From NCBI GenBank assembly GCA_903825575.1, contig CAIKAW010000103.1, forward strand, positions 1-40,306: DNA of 40,306 nt. The letters run 5' to 3'. The DNA comes from an uncultured bacterium. Lineage in GTDB: Bacteria; Actinomycetota; Actinomycetes; S36-B12; CAIKAW01. Each line of letters opens with the position of its first letter. The first letter of the stretch is position 1. The notes beneath the pieces were generated by a model. It made no database searches, had not been told where the DNA came from, and saw only the letters and a program-made list of their open reading frames with translations. The position numbers and the translations under genes are program-made. This document shows, in pieces, positions 20,858 through 28,979 of this stretch.

Positions 20858-21352
20858 GTGAACAAGGCTGAGCTGATTGACGCGCTCGCCGCCAAGCTTG
20901 ACGGCAGCAAGAAGCAGGCATCGGAGGCAGTGGAAGCTGTCTTTGATGCGATCCAGCACGCGGTTGCGGCTGGCGAGAAGGTAGCAATCACTGGCTTCGG
21001 CGTGTTCGAGCGTGCAGAGCGGGCAGCCCGCACCGCACGCAACCCGCGCACCGGCGAGACCGTGAAGGTCAAGGCCACCTCAGTCCCGAAGTTCCGTGCT
21101 GGCTCGGAATTTAAGGCAGTTGTAGCTGGCAAGCGTAAGGCCGCCCCGGCCAAGAAGGCCGCAGCGAAGAAGGCTCCGGCCAAGAAGGTTGTTGCCAAGA
21201 AGGCTCCGGCCAAGAAGGTTGTTGCCAAGAAGGCTCCGGCCAAGAAGGTTGTTGCCAGGAAGGCTCCGGCCAAGAAGGCTGTTGCCAGGAAGGCCCCGGC
21301 CAAGAAGGTTGCAGCGAAGAAGGCTCCGGCCAAGAAGGCCACGCGCCGCTAG
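20858..21352 (+). CDS. hup: HU-type nucleoid protein with Lys/Ala/Pro repeat tail
   Basis: A 164-residue two-part DNA-binding protein like Streptomyces HupS and mycobacterial HupB. Residues 1-90 form the HU fold, including the DNA-binding arm region ([19 protein letters not shown]). From about residue 95 a basic tail repeats the ten-residue motif [10 protein letters not shown], like eukaryotic linker histone tails. HU compacts DNA as a dimer; the tail increases binding and bundling in relatives. The start is GTG 20858 after GGAGGA. It has its own promoter and a terminator just downstream. The gene lies next to leuCD as in other actinobacteria. Confidence 0.95.
   Translation: MNKAELIDALAAKLDGSKKQASEAVEAVFDAIQHAVAAGEKVAITGFGVFERAERAARTARNPRTGETVKVKATSVPKFRAGSEFKAVVAGKRKAAPAKKAAAKKAPAKKVVAKKAPAKKVVAKKAPAKKVVARKAPAKKAVARKAPAKKVAAKKAPAKKATRR
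21151..21330 (+). repeat. Six 30-base tandem units in the hup tail
   Basis: Six units start every 30 bases from 21151. The units at 21181 and 21211 are identical and the others differ at a few positions; a partial copy ends the gene. Each encodes ten residues of the [10 protein letters not shown] type. The near identity at DNA level suggests recent expansion or conversion, and copy number may vary between strains. Confidence 0.9.
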
Positions 21353-21361
21353 TCGCAAGAA

Positions 21362-22246
21362 TTAGTGGCCCGGCTCCCAAGTGGAGTCGGGCCACTGTGC
21401 GTTATTGGGCCACTGAATCAAAAAGTCCGGGTCGCCACCGGGGTTAGGGACGGCCGTTAGTCGCTGGCCGGCACGCCAAGGTTGGCCAGTAACTGGGCCA
21501 AGTGTCACGACGGTTCCGTCATCCAGGAAGCCGGTCATAAACCCTAGGTCGGCTGGGTCAGGCGTCGTGCGGATAGTGATCGAGATGGCATCGCTGGGCG
21601 GTGCTGCAGCGCCGGCTAGTGCTACGGCAACCAAGCGGCTTGTGTATTTGCCGGTCCCAAGTTCGCACGCGCGGCGAAAGTCGCCTCTGGTGTCGACATC
21701 GAGCCGCAGGCTGGCCCCGACGTCAGACAACTGCAAGCTCCCGGACTGGATATGGCGTTGATTTGAGTCCTGACCAAAGTGTGCGTTTAACGGTTCGCCT
21801 ACGGCGGCCAGCAGTGTCGTGCCCACGTTCGCGTCATCGCTGACATGGAACCGGCCAGCGGCCGGGCCCGCCTGTAGGGCCGCAGTTAGATCTTGGGGAC
21901 GCAATGCAGGCAGGTCGCCAACAAGTGCGGCGATGCGGACAGCTCCGGCGCGTCCAGCAGTCTCGGCCCCGAGATTCACGGCCGCATTCAGGCCCACACC
22001 GACCTCAACGATGACTTCGGCGCCCAGGGCACGGACGGCAGCTGCCACCGTGTCGTCCGCGGTAACCACAAGAACGGATTGGACGATCGGACAGGCCCGG
22101 GCAGCGGCGACCGTATCGCAGGCAAAGGCGAGCGCAATGGCTATCCGAGAGCTGGGCCCTAGCCCCGGGATATCGGCGAGCCGTGTTTTGGCTGCAGCCA
22201 GTTCCTTCACTGGGATGACCACTGTCCAGTCGGAAGCGTCGGCCAC
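21362..22246 (-). CDS. cofC: CofC/FbiD guanylyltransferase with C-terminal extension
   Basis: CofC/FbiD activates 2-phospholactate or phosphoenolpyruvate with GTP for coenzyme F420 synthesis. From GTG 22246 the protein has 294 residues. Residues 7-206 match the family: [29 protein letters not shown] (110-115), and the metal/GTP region [12 protein letters not shown] (182-193). FbiD is usually about 210 residues, so residues 208-294 are extra: a Pro/Asp/Trp-containing segment ([24 protein letters not shown]...) that I do not recognise. The exact start is uncertain; another GTG lies at 22288. It is convergent with hup and divergent from plsC. Confidence 0.85.
   Translation of the reverse strand: MADASDWTVVIPVKELAAAKTRLADIPGLGPSSRIAIALAFACDTVAAARACPIVQSVLVVTADDTVAAAVRALGAEVIVEVGVGLNAAVNLGAETAGRAGAVRIAALVGDLPALRPQDLTAALQAGPAAGRFHVSDDANVGTTLLAAVGEPLNAHFGQDSNQRHIQSGSLQLSDVGASLRLDVDTRGDFRRACELGTGKYTSRLVAVALAGAAAPPSDAISITIRTTPDPADLGFMTGFLDDGTVVTLGPVTGQPWRAGQRLTAVPNPGGDPDFLIQWPNNAQWPDSTWEPGH
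21364..21396. terminator. Terminator of hup overlapping the 3' end of cofC
   Basis: AGTGGCCCGGCTCC (21364-21377) pairs with GGAGTCGGGCCACT (21383-21396) with one G-U pair, a 14-base stem with a five-base loop. It begins 11 bases after the hup stop and lies within the last codons of cofC on the other strand. U-tracts on either side are weak. Confidence 0.65.
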
Positions 22247-22304
22247 CGCGCCATCTTGCCAGCAACACCTCTGCGGTTGCTGCAGCACGGGGATCCAGAG
22301 CCGC

Positions 22305-22310
22305 TAACCT
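22305..22310 (+). promoter_or_regulatory. Possible -10 box for plsC-gpsA
   Basis: TAACCT lies 30 bases before the plsC ATG and the GGAG ribosome site. No good -35 is seen at standard spacing. Confidence 0.35.
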
Positions 22311-22340
22311 GACAGGCGGGGATTCAGGGGACGGAGACCA

Positions 22341-23123
22341 ATGGCCCAGCCGATACCGGTCGGACCTGGTCGACGCGTGAAGCACGGGCTGCACATCGGT
22401 CCTTGGTACCTGCTGTGCATCGTCTTGCTTCGACCATTGCTGATGCTGCTGACCAAGCGCGATTGGCGTGGCCGAGAGAACTTGGGCAAGTCTGGGACTG
22501 GCCTGGTCGTGGCCGTGAATCACTTGTCTTGGTTCGATCCGCTGGCCTCTGCGCATTTTCTTTACGATGCTGGCCGCGTCCCTAGATTCCTTGGGAAGGT
22601 GGCCGTATTTGAGGTCCCAGTTATCGGGCGCATCCTGCGGGGGGCCGGACAGATTCCGGTCTACCGCGAAACCCGCGAAGCGGTCCAGGCCCTGCAGGCA
22701 GCCATCGCTGCAGTCGAAGCGGGGGAATGCGTAGGGGTGTACCCAGAGGCAACGATCACCCGCGACCCAGATCTGTGGCCGATGACTGCCAAGACTGGGG
22801 CTGCCCGGATTGCGCTTGTGACTGGGTGTCCCTTGATTCCGTTAGCGGTTTGGGGTCCTCAGGAGGTCATGTGGCCATACCGAAAGCAGTTCAAGATTCT
22901 CCCGCGCAAAACCATGCACGTTTGGGCTGGGTCGCCGGTGCAGCTGGACGACCTGCGTGACAAGCCGCTGGATTCGGCCACTCTACGTTTGGCAACCGAT
23001 CGGCTGATGTCAGCGATCACCGAATTGCTGGAGCAAATCCGCGGCGAAACTGCACCCGCGGTACGTTTCGACCGACGACGGGTCTATGACCCGACTTTCG
23101 AGCCGGACGGAGACAATCCCTGA
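22341..23123 (+). CDS. plsC: 1-acyl-sn-glycerol-3-phosphate acyltransferase
   Basis: A membrane-associated acyltransferase that makes phosphatidic acid for phospholipid synthesis. It has 260 residues. The catalytic HX4D motif is in VNHLSWFDPLAS and the substrate motif is YPEATITRD, the usual actinobacterial form of the PEGT block. A hydrophobic segment (HIGPWYLLCIVLLRPLLMLL) near residues 19-38 is a probable membrane anchor. The start is ATG 22341 after GGAG. The stop overlaps the gpsA start by one base (TGATG), joining two steps of glycerophospholipid synthesis in one transcript. Confidence 0.92.
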   Translation: MAQPIPVGPGRRVKHGLHIGPWYLLCIVLLRPLLMLLTKRDWRGRENLGKSGTGLVVAVNHLSWFDPLASAHFLYDAGRVPRFLGKVAVFEVPVIGRILRGAGQIPVYRETREAVQALQAAIAAVEAGECVGVYPEATITRDPDLWPMTAKTGAARIALVTGCPLIPLAVWGPQEVMWPYRKQFKILPRKTMHVWAGSPVQLDDLRDKPLDSATLRLATDRLMSAITELLEQIRGETAPAVRFDRRRVYDPTFEPDGDNP

Positions 23124-24130
23124 TGCGTCATGCGGTGCTCGGTGGCGGTTCGTGGGGGACGGCTTTTGCCATGGTGCTTGCGGACGCCGGTGCCGAAGTT
23201 GGCCTCTGGACCAGAGAATCCGATGTGGCTGAGAGCATCACCAATCAACATCGAAACGACAGATACCACCCAGGCGTCAGGCTGCCCGAGCAGGTATGGG
23301 CCACAACCGATCCCATCCGCGTCCTCAGCGGGGCAGAAGTGGTGGTTCTCGCGCTGCCTGCCCAAATGCTGCGCGTCAACTTGGCCGCCGTGCGCGAGTC
23401 CCTTCCAGCCGATGCCTACTACGTGAGCTTGATAAAGGGAATAGAAACTGGCTCGGCGCTTCGGATGAGTGAGGTCATAGGGCAAGCGACCGGAGCGGAT
23501 CCTGATCAGATCGCAGTGCTCAGCGGCCCAAATCTGGCCCGCGAAATTGTGCAGCGCCAACCCGCTGCCACCACGATCGCCTGCGAATCACCCGACGTCG
23601 CGCAGTTGCTGCAAGAGGAAATCTCAGCTCCCTACTTCCGGCCTTACTGGACGACCGATGTAATCGGAACTGAAATCGGCGGTGCGGTGAAGAACGTGAT
23701 CGCACTCGCAAACGGAATGGCCGTAGGCCTAGGTTTTGGCGAAAACGCCCAAGCGGCATTGATCACCCGCGGATTGGCAGAGATGACCAGACTCGGCATC
23801 GCATTGGGTGCTGATCCGTTGACCTTCCAAGGGTTAGCAGGAGTCGGGGATCTGGTCGCCACGTGTACTTCGCCGCTATCGCGCAATCGTACGTTCGGCG
23901 AGAATCTGGGCCGCGGTCTGAGCGTTGCTGAAGCCGAAGCAGTGACCAGAGAAACGTGTGAAGCTGTCAAATCTTGTGCGTCAATTCTGGAATTGGCCCG
24001 ACGTAATGACGTTGATGTCCCCATCACCGAGCAGGTGGTACAGGTCGTGCATAACGGGATGGCACCGCGCGAGATGTTGGCTCATTTCATGGCTCGCGCC
24101 CCTAAACCCGAACTTGGCGCCGAGGACTAG
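23123..24130 (+). CDS. gpsA: Glycerol-3-phosphate dehydrogenase [NAD(P)+] GpsA
   Basis: GpsA reduces dihydroxyacetone phosphate to sn-glycerol-3-phosphate, the backbone for phospholipids. It has 335 residues. The nucleotide motif VLGGGSWGTAFA is at residues 5-16. The catalytic Lys lies in EIGGAVKNVIALANGMAVGLGFGENAQAALITRGLAEM, and GLAGVGDLVATCTSPLSRNRTFG follows. Start and stop are typical. It is translationally coupled to plsC. Confidence 0.97.
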   Translation: MRHAVLGGGSWGTAFAMVLADAGAEVGLWTRESDVAESITNQHRNDRYHPGVRLPEQVWATTDPIRVLSGAEVVVLALPAQMLRVNLAAVRESLPADAYYVSLIKGIETGSALRMSEVIGQATGADPDQIAVLSGPNLAREIVQRQPAATTIACESPDVAQLLQEEISAPYFRPYWTTDVIGTEIGGAVKNVIALANGMAVGLGFGENAQAALITRGLAEMTRLGIALGADPLTFQGLAGVGDLVATCTSPLSRNRTFGENLGRGLSVAEAEAVTRETCEAVKSCASILELARRNDVDVPITEQVVQVVHNGMAPREMLAHFMARAPKPELGAED

Positions 24131-24160
24131 TTGACGGTCGGATCGGGCAGTTGCAACCTG

Positions 24161-25300
24161 TCAACGAGATGCGGTTAGGGACTGCAATAAGTCAGACCAG
24201 AGATCCTCAACATCCTCGCAGCCGACCGAGAGCCTAATCAGACTTGCCGGCACATCGGGCTGTTCGGCCGCCCAGCGAGACCGACGCTCAAGAGTCGACT
24301 CGACCCCGCCCAAACTGGTGGCGTGTGTCCACAATGAGGTTCCTGAACACCACCGTTCGGCGCGCTCGCCGTCACCGAATGCGTCAACTGCAATGATCGC
24401 CCCGAAACCGACCATCTGAGACGCTGCGGTCGAATGCCCTGGATCGGTGATTAATCCCGGATAGCGAACTCGTTCTATGTCACCATGACCTGCGAGGCGA
24501 AGTGCCAATTCTTGAGCATTCGCTTGGGCTTTCGCCATTCGCAAGGCAAGGGTTCTGACGCCGCGCAGGGCTAGGAAGGCTTCCAACACACCAGGCGTGG
24601 CACCCATTAGCGCCCGCGTCTGGCGAATCCGTTCGGCAAGGTCGGGGTCGGTGGCTACAGCAACCCCGAGCAGCAGATCGCTGTGACCGCCAATCGATTT
24701 CGTGGCGCTGTGCACCACAACGTCGACGCCAAGTTGCAGCGGCAATTGGCCGAAGGGAGTTGCGAAGGTGTTGTCGCAGAACACGAGCGCTCCCGCCGAA
24801 TGGGCGGCCGCAACTGCCGCGCGCAAATCGCAAATCTCCAGAAGCGGGTTAGTCGGGGACTCGAGCCAGACTGCCGATGCTCCAGTCGCCGCGGCCGCAA
24901 TTGCGGATGCATCGTTCATCGGGACGCTGCGCACAGTTAAGGCGCCGCGGGACTGCAATTGTTTGAGGCGCAGCAAAGTTCCCGAGTAGCCGTGAGACGG
25001 CGCCACCACTGCCGCCCCACTGGGCAACAGATCGAAGCACGCCGCAATGGCGCCCATGCCGGAGGCAAACGACACTGCCGTTCCACCCTCTAGGGCCCCT
25101 ATGACCGCCTCGAACGCCTCCCAGGTCGGTTGCCCTTCGCGGGCATATGCGTGCTCGCCTCCGGCCCGAAAGCTTGAGGCCGCTGTGATTGGCGTGTTAA
25201 GCGGTGCCCCGGGTACGGCTGTGGGGCGCCCAGCGGCGATGGCGATCGATGCGGGGTGCAGACCGGAGAGGTTGTGACCGGAGTCGGCGGCAGGTGTCAT
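24161..25300 (-). CDS. Cys/Met-metabolism PLP enzyme (cystathionine gamma-synthase/lyase family)
   Basis: A 379-residue fold-type-I PLP enzyme of the trans-sulfuration family (cystathionine gamma-synthase, gamma-lyase, methionine gamma-lyase). The Schiff-base Lys is K201 in HSATKSIGGHSDLLLG. Y52 in YAREGQPTWEAFE and FASGMGAIAACFDLL match the family cofactor-binding segments. Residues that separate synthase from lyase cannot be judged by eye, so no symbol is given. The ATG at 25300 is chosen because TATGGT lies six bases upstream and the frame beyond is antisense to ddl. It is divergent from ddl with 33 bases between start codons. A weak 6-base inverted repeat (GTTGAC/GTCAAC) lies in the gap after gpsA. 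Confidence 0.88.
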   Translation of the reverse strand: MTPAADSGHNLSGLHPASIAIAAGRPTAVPGAPLNTPITAASSFRAGGEHAYAREGQPTWEAFEAVIGALEGGTAVSFASGMGAIAACFDLLPSGAAVVAPSHGYSGTLLRLKQLQSRGALTVRSVPMNDASAIAAAATGASAVWLESPTNPLLEICDLRAAVAAAHSAGALVFCDNTFATPFGQLPLQLGVDVVVHSATKSIGGHSDLLLGVAVATDPDLAERIRQTRALMGATPGVLEAFLALRGVRTLALRMAKAQANAQELALRLAGHGDIERVRYPGLITDPGHSTAASQMVGFGAIIAVDAFGDGERAERWCSGTSLWTHATSLGGVESTLERRSRWAAEQPDVPASLIRLSVGCEDVEDLWSDLLQSLTASR

Positions 25301-25306
25301 CCCCAG

Positions 25307-25327
25307 ACCATAGGTGACGGCTAGGGT
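25307..25327. promoter_or_regulatory. Back-to-back leaderless promoters of the PLP gene and ddl
   Basis: TATGGT on the minus strand (25312-25307) ends six bases before the PLP-enzyme ATG. TAGGGT on the plus strand (25322-25327) ends six bases before the ddl ATG. The two boxes are nine bases apart, so each promoter's upstream region would lie inside the other gene. Neither has a Shine-Dalgarno sequence. Confidence 0.6.
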
Positions 25328-25333
25328 CTGGGC

Positions 25334-26449
25334 ATGGACTCCACCCACGCTCGCCAACGCGTGGCGGTCGTTTTCGGTGGCCGCAGCACGGAACACGCGA
25401 TCTCGTGTATTTCGGCGGGGAGCATTCTGCGCTCGATCGATCGGGATCGCTTCGATGTGATTCCGATCGGCATCACCCCCGCGGGCAGTTGGGTGTTGCA
25501 GGCCGACGAGCCGGACCGAATGGTGATAGCCGACGGTCGACTGCCGGCCGTGGACGTTGCTGGTACCGCTCTGACGCTGTGGCTTGATCCGGCTGGGCCC
25601 GACTTGATGGTCTCGGCGCCGGGTCAGGTGCCGGAAGTGCTGGGGTCGGTCGACGTTGTATTCCCGGTCCTGCATGGCCCGTGGGGCGAGGACGGAACCA
25701 TCCAAGGACTGCTCGAACTAGCTGGGGTTCCGTACGTGGGCTCCGGTGTCTTCGCCTCTGCGGCAGCGATGGACAAGGGCTGGATGAAGCGGTTGTTCCA
25801 GGCCGCCGGGCTAACGGTCGCGCCCTACCAAGTGGTGACCGACCGCGAGTGGACGAACGGGCGAAGCCAAACTCTTTCGGACTTGGGGCGCTTGGGGTTG
25901 CCGGTATTCGTGAAGCCAGCTCGGGCTGGCTCGAGCCTTGGAATCAGCCGAGTCAGTTCGGCGTCGGAATTGGAAGCAGCCATTGAGACCGCCCGCAAGC
26001 ATGATCCACGCGTCATTGTTGAAGCGGCCGTCGTTGACGCTCGCGAAATCGAGTGCGGAGTCCTAGTAGCTCCGGATGGAAGCGCGGAAGCCAGTTGCTG
26101 CGCGGAGATTCGAGTGGGTGCCGGCCATGAGTTCTACGACTTCGCGGCCAAGTACCTCGACGATGCTGCCGAATTGATCGTCCCTGCCGAGTTGTCGGAA
26201 GCCACGGCTGCTCGGGTGCAAGAAGTCGCGGTCGCGGCTTTTGAAGCCCTCGGTTGTGAAGGTTTGGCCAGGGTCGACGTTTTTGTGCGCGCTGATGGTG
26301 AAGTGATCGTCAATGAGGTCAACACCATGCCCGGATTCACGCCCATTTCGATGTATCCGCGAATGTGGGCGGCTAGCGGAATCGCCTATCCCGAACTCGT
26401 CGCGCGCCTACTCGACGATGCCTTGCGGCGCGGTGTTGGCCTGCGCTAG
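25334..26449 (+). CDS. ddl: D-alanine--D-alanine ligase
   Basis: Ddl joins two D-alanines with ATP for peptidoglycan precursors. It has 371 residues, an ATP-grasp enzyme. The N-terminal domain begins [22 protein letters not shown]. The central domain has [34 protein letters not shown] and the Lys of [18 protein letters not shown]. The metal-binding end is [20 protein letters not shown]. The family member that makes D-Ala-D-Lac for glycopeptide resistance differs in the omega loop; I see no reason to call that here. It appears to be transcribed as a leaderless mRNA. Confidence 0.95.
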   Translation: MDSTHARQRVAVVFGGRSTEHAISCISAGSILRSIDRDRFDVIPIGITPAGSWVLQADEPDRMVIADGRLPAVDVAGTALTLWLDPAGPDLMVSAPGQVPEVLGSVDVVFPVLHGPWGEDGTIQGLLELAGVPYVGSGVFASAAAMDKGWMKRLFQAAGLTVAPYQVVTDREWTNGRSQTLSDLGRLGLPVFVKPARAGSSLGISRVSSASELEAAIETARKHDPRVIVEAAVVDAREIECGVLVAPDGSAEASCCAEIRVGAGHEFYDFAAKYLDDAAELIVPAELSEATAARVQEVAVAAFEALGCEGLARVDVFVRADGEVIVNEVNTMPGFTPISMYPRMWAASGIAYPELVARLLDDALRRGVGLR

Positions 26450-26473
26450 CAGCCAGCAACTACCCGACCGTTA

Positions 26474-27265
26474 TCAGGTTACCTGGAATGAACGCTTTGC
26501 GAGTCCGAGCCAGAATCCATCAATAACTTGTTCCGGGGGGAGTTGGGGATCACTTGCCGCGCCCAGCGTGACAAACATCGGTGCGAAGTGTTCAGTAGTC
26601 GGGTGAGCGTAGGGCATCCCTGGGGCCCGGTGTTCGAAGTCCATTAGCTCCTCGATGTCACCGCGACCTAGTGCGGCTGCTGCCCAGGCATCGAACTCGG
26701 CGGACCAACCTGGGGGAGTGGCATCGACCCGCCAATCGCGCAGGAATGGAAGTCCGTGGGTGGCGAAGCCGGAGCCGATGATCAGCACGCCTTCGTCGCG
26801 TAATGGGCGAAGTCGTCGGCCCAAGTCGAGCAACTGGCTCGGGTCCAGCGTCGGCAGCGAGATTTGCAGCACTGGCATGTCGGCCTTCGGGTACATGACA
26901 CTTAACGGTACGTAAGCGCCGTGATCAAGGCCGCGGGATTCGGCGCGGGCGACAGGTTGGGTATCGGGCATTAGGGCAGCCACCTGATCCGCCAACTCGG
27001 GGGCTCCCGGCGCCTGGTACTGAGCCGTGTAGTACTTGGCGTCGAAACCGCCAAAGTCATAGATCAAAGGGACCTGTTGGGTGGCGCCAATCAGCAGCGG
27101 GGAGGACTCCCAGTGGGCGCTGACCATGAGGATGGCATTGGGGCGTGGCAATCGCCGGGCCCAAGCTCGTAGTTGACTAGTCCAAAGCTCGTCGTCGACG
27201 AGCGGGGGAGCGCCGTGGCCGAGGTACAGGGCCGGAAGCTGCTCCTGAACTATCGCCTCAGTCAC
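26474..27265 (-). CDS. DODA-type extradiol ring-cleavage dioxygenase (LigB family)
   Basis: A 263-residue protein of the class III extradiol dioxygenase family (4,5-DOPA dioxygenase type). Candidate metal ligands are H17 (LGHGAPP) and H51 (SAHWE). Further conserved histidines are H115 (GLDHGAY), H170 and H226 (HPTTEHFAP). The E. coli relative YgiD cleaves DOPA; the natural substrate here is unknown. GTG 27265 is preferred to the upstream ATG 27301, which would overlap the preceding gene by 22 bases; GGGA lies five bases before this GTG. It is 14 bases downstream of the Lrp/AsnC-domain gene and probably cotranscribed with it. Confidence 0.85.
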   Translation of the reverse strand: MTEAIVQEQLPALYLGHGAPPLVDDELWTSQLRAWARRLPRPNAILMVSAHWESSPLLIGATQQVPLIYDFGGFDAKYYTAQYQAPGAPELADQVAALMPDTQPVARAESRGLDHGAYVPLSVMYPKADMPVLQISLPTLDPSQLLDLGRRLRPLRDEGVLIIGSGFATHGLPFLRDWRVDATPPGWSAEFDAWAAAALGRGDIEELMDFEHRAPGMPYAHPTTEHFAPMFVTLGAASDPQLPPEQVIDGFWLGLAKRSFQVT

Positions 27266-27279
27266 GATTGTCCCGTCGC

Positions 27280-27516
27280 CTAAAGGTGCACGACCGGGCA
27301 AGTCAGGGTGCGCGTGATTCCGTCGACTGCTTGGATTCGGGCAACCACGAGTTTTCCGAGGTCGTCGACCGTGCGAGCTTCGGCACGCACGATCACGTCG
27401 TAGGGTCCGGTTACGTCCTCGGCCTGCGTCACTCCTGGGATAGCCCCGATCGCTTCGGCCACGTTTGCGGACTTCCCGACCTCGGTCTGGATAAGGATGT
27501 AGGCCTGTACCACCAT
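27280..27516 (-). CDS. Single-domain Lrp/AsnC effector-binding protein
   Basis: A 78-residue protein made only of the RAM (AsnC_trans_reg) domain, without the helix-turn-helix. The sequence (AYILIQTEVGKSANVAEAIGAIPGVTQAEDVTGPYDVIVRAEA) shows the beta-alpha-beta fold and the G-DY/PYDV motif of the family. Such proteins bind amino acids and may form oligomers or mixed complexes with full-length Lrp proteins. The ATG at 27516 has GAGGAGG upstream. It is divergent from thiL and lies upstream of the dioxygenase gene. Given the surrounding branched-chain amino acid genes it might sense one of those, but that is a guess. Confidence 0.9.
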   Translation of the reverse strand: MVVQAYILIQTEVGKSANVAEAIGAIPGVTQAEDVTGPYDVIVRAEARTVDDLGKLVVARIQAVDGITRTLTCPVVHL

Positions 27517-27575
27517 GGTCGTCCTCCTCGTCAGTTAACTAACGGGGACGATAGCGCGTCGGCGTCGAGGAGAAG

Positions 27576-28544
27576 ATGATGGGTCAGAACGTGGGCGACC
27601 TCGGTGAGTTCGGGCTACTGGCTCGCATCGCAGCTCGACTAAACGAAACCGATCAGCCCGACGATGGCCGAGTCGTCGTCGGGCCGGGTGACGACGCCGC
27701 TGTAGTTACCGTGCCCGATGGACGCGTGGTAGTTACCACAGACATGCTCGTCGACGGCCGTCACTTCCGTCGCGATTGGTCCTCCGCCTACGACATAGGA
27801 CGCCGGGCGGCGGCCGCGAATCTGGCTGATGTGGTAGCGATGGGTGCGGACCCAGTGGCCCTTGTGGTCGGTCTGGCCCTGCCATCGGACACCGAAGTTG
27901 CCTGGGTGACAGGGCTAACTGACGGGCTCCGAGATGAGTGTGCCGAACTCGGAGCCACAGTGGTTGGTGGCGACATCGTCCGCGGCGACCTAATCGTCAT
28001 TTCTGGTACTGCGTTAGGAGATCTCGGCGGTCGCAAACCAATCTTGCGCAGCGGCGCTCATCCGGGTGACACGGTGGCCGTAGCCGGCCGGCTGGGCTGG
28101 GCGGCCGCTGGACTGACCGTTTTGCGCCGGGGCTTTCGTTCTCCGCGGGTGCTGGCCGACGCACATCGTCGACCGGATCCGCCGTATGCGGCGGCATTGG
28201 CCGCAGCGCGGGGGCCGGTGACCGCTATGGCTGACATCAGTGACGGCCTGGTAGCTGATGCAGGGCATTTGGCCGCGGCATCCGGGGTATCAATCGAGTT
28301 AGTGAAGAGCCAACTGCCAGTGGCCAAGGAACTCTTGGAAGCTGCCGCGGCGTTTAACGTCGACCCGCTGAACTGGGTGCTAACCGGCGGCGACGACCAC
28401 GGTTTCGTGGCGACGTTTACCAAGCGACGCAAACTTCCGGCCGGATTCATTGCCATTGGCGTGGTAGTCGAAGGCGCTGGACAGGTGCTCGTCGACGGCG
28501 AGCCCTACGCCAATCAGGGTGGTCATGACCACTTCCGCGACTGA
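27576..28544 (+). CDS. thiL: Thiamine-monophosphate kinase ThiL
   Basis: ThiL phosphorylates thiamine monophosphate to thiamine diphosphate, the cofactor used by IlvB among others. It has 322 residues and the PurM-like fold. Metal and nucleotide motifs are GPGDDAAVV, TTDMLVDGRHF, AAANLADVVAMGA and GGDIVRGD; the substrate region is MADISDGLVADAGHLA. GAGGAG precedes two adjacent ATG codons (27576 and 27579); I take the first. Its stop is 19 bases from the convergent rpmB. Confidence 0.95.
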   Translation: MMGQNVGDLGEFGLLARIAARLNETDQPDDGRVVVGPGDDAAVVTVPDGRVVVTTDMLVDGRHFRRDWSSAYDIGRRAAAANLADVVAMGADPVALVVGLALPSDTEVAWVTGLTDGLRDECAELGATVVGGDIVRGDLIVISGTALGDLGGRKPILRSGAHPGDTVAVAGRLGWAAAGLTVLRRGFRSPRVLADAHRRPDPPYAAALAAARGPVTAMADISDGLVADAGHLAAASGVSIELVKSQLPVAKELLEAAAAFNVDPLNWVLTGGDDHGFVATFTKRRKLPAGFIAIGVVVEGAGQVLVDGEPYANQGGHDHFRD

Positions 28545-28563
28545 GGCCGCGGTGGAAGCCAGA

Positions 28564-28755
28564 TCAGACGGCGCGAGTTACCTTGCCGGCCTTGATGCAC
28601 GAGGTGCAGACGTTCAGTCGCTTTGGGGTGCCGTTCACGCTGGCCCGAACCTTCTGGATGTTGGGGTCAAAACGTCGCTTGGTGCGAACGTGGGAGTGCG
28701 AGATCGTGTGCCCGAAGCCCGGACCCTTGCCGCAGACGTCGCAGTTGGCAGCCAC
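28564..28755 (-). CDS. rpmB: Ribosomal protein bL28 (zinc-ribbon form)
   Basis: A 63-residue large-subunit ribosomal protein. It carries four cysteines as two C-X2-C pairs, C5/C8 and C50/C53, so it is the zinc-binding (C+) form; many actinobacteria also have a cysteine-free paralogue made under zinc starvation. The rest ([32 protein letters not shown]) is typical of bL28. The gene is on the strand opposite to its neighbours. Its upstream region holds two hairpins and a -10-like box. Confidence 0.96.
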   Translation of the reverse strand: MAANCDVCGKGPGFGHTISHSHVRTKRRFDPNIQKVRASVNGTPKRLNVCTSCIKAGKVTRAV

Positions 28756-28777
28756 GGAAACTCCATACTCTCAGGGG

Positions 28778-28828
28778 TCGCCGGTCGGCGATCAGGTCTG
28801 CTGCCCGTTGGGCAACTGCATAAATCTA
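28778..28828 (-). promoter_or_regulatory. rpmB promoter box and two leader hairpins
   Basis: On the minus strand TAGATT (28828-28823) is a possible -10, placing the start near 28816. The leader of about 60 bases contains TGCCC/GGGCA (28802-28814) and TCGCCG/CGGCGA (28778-28791). They could be a regulatory leader of a ribosomal-protein gene or only GC-rich structure. No -35 was identified. Confidence 0.35.
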
Positions 28829-28979
28829 GCCGAGGATCGGCCGGCTACTCAAATCGGGTCCGCCTTAGGCCCTCTAGAGTCGAGGCTGCAGCAATGTTTG
28901 GCAGATCCGAAACCGGTGGTTGAGGTCGAAGTACGGTCTAGGGCAATGGGATTTTAGAACGGAATCGGGAGGAGGGTGA

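Noticed and set aside
21151-21339. Tandem repeats considered as a CRISPR array
   Set aside because: Units are contiguous without spacers and are in-frame codons of the HU tail.
24131-24160. Inverted repeat GTTGAC/GTCAAC after gpsA as a terminator
   Set aside because: The stem is only six bases with a loop of more than 20 bases and has no T-run.
25301-25705. Upstream extension of the PLP-enzyme frame
   Set aside because: It is antisense to the start of ddl and shows no family similarity. The ATG at 25300 has a -10 box at the leaderless spacing.
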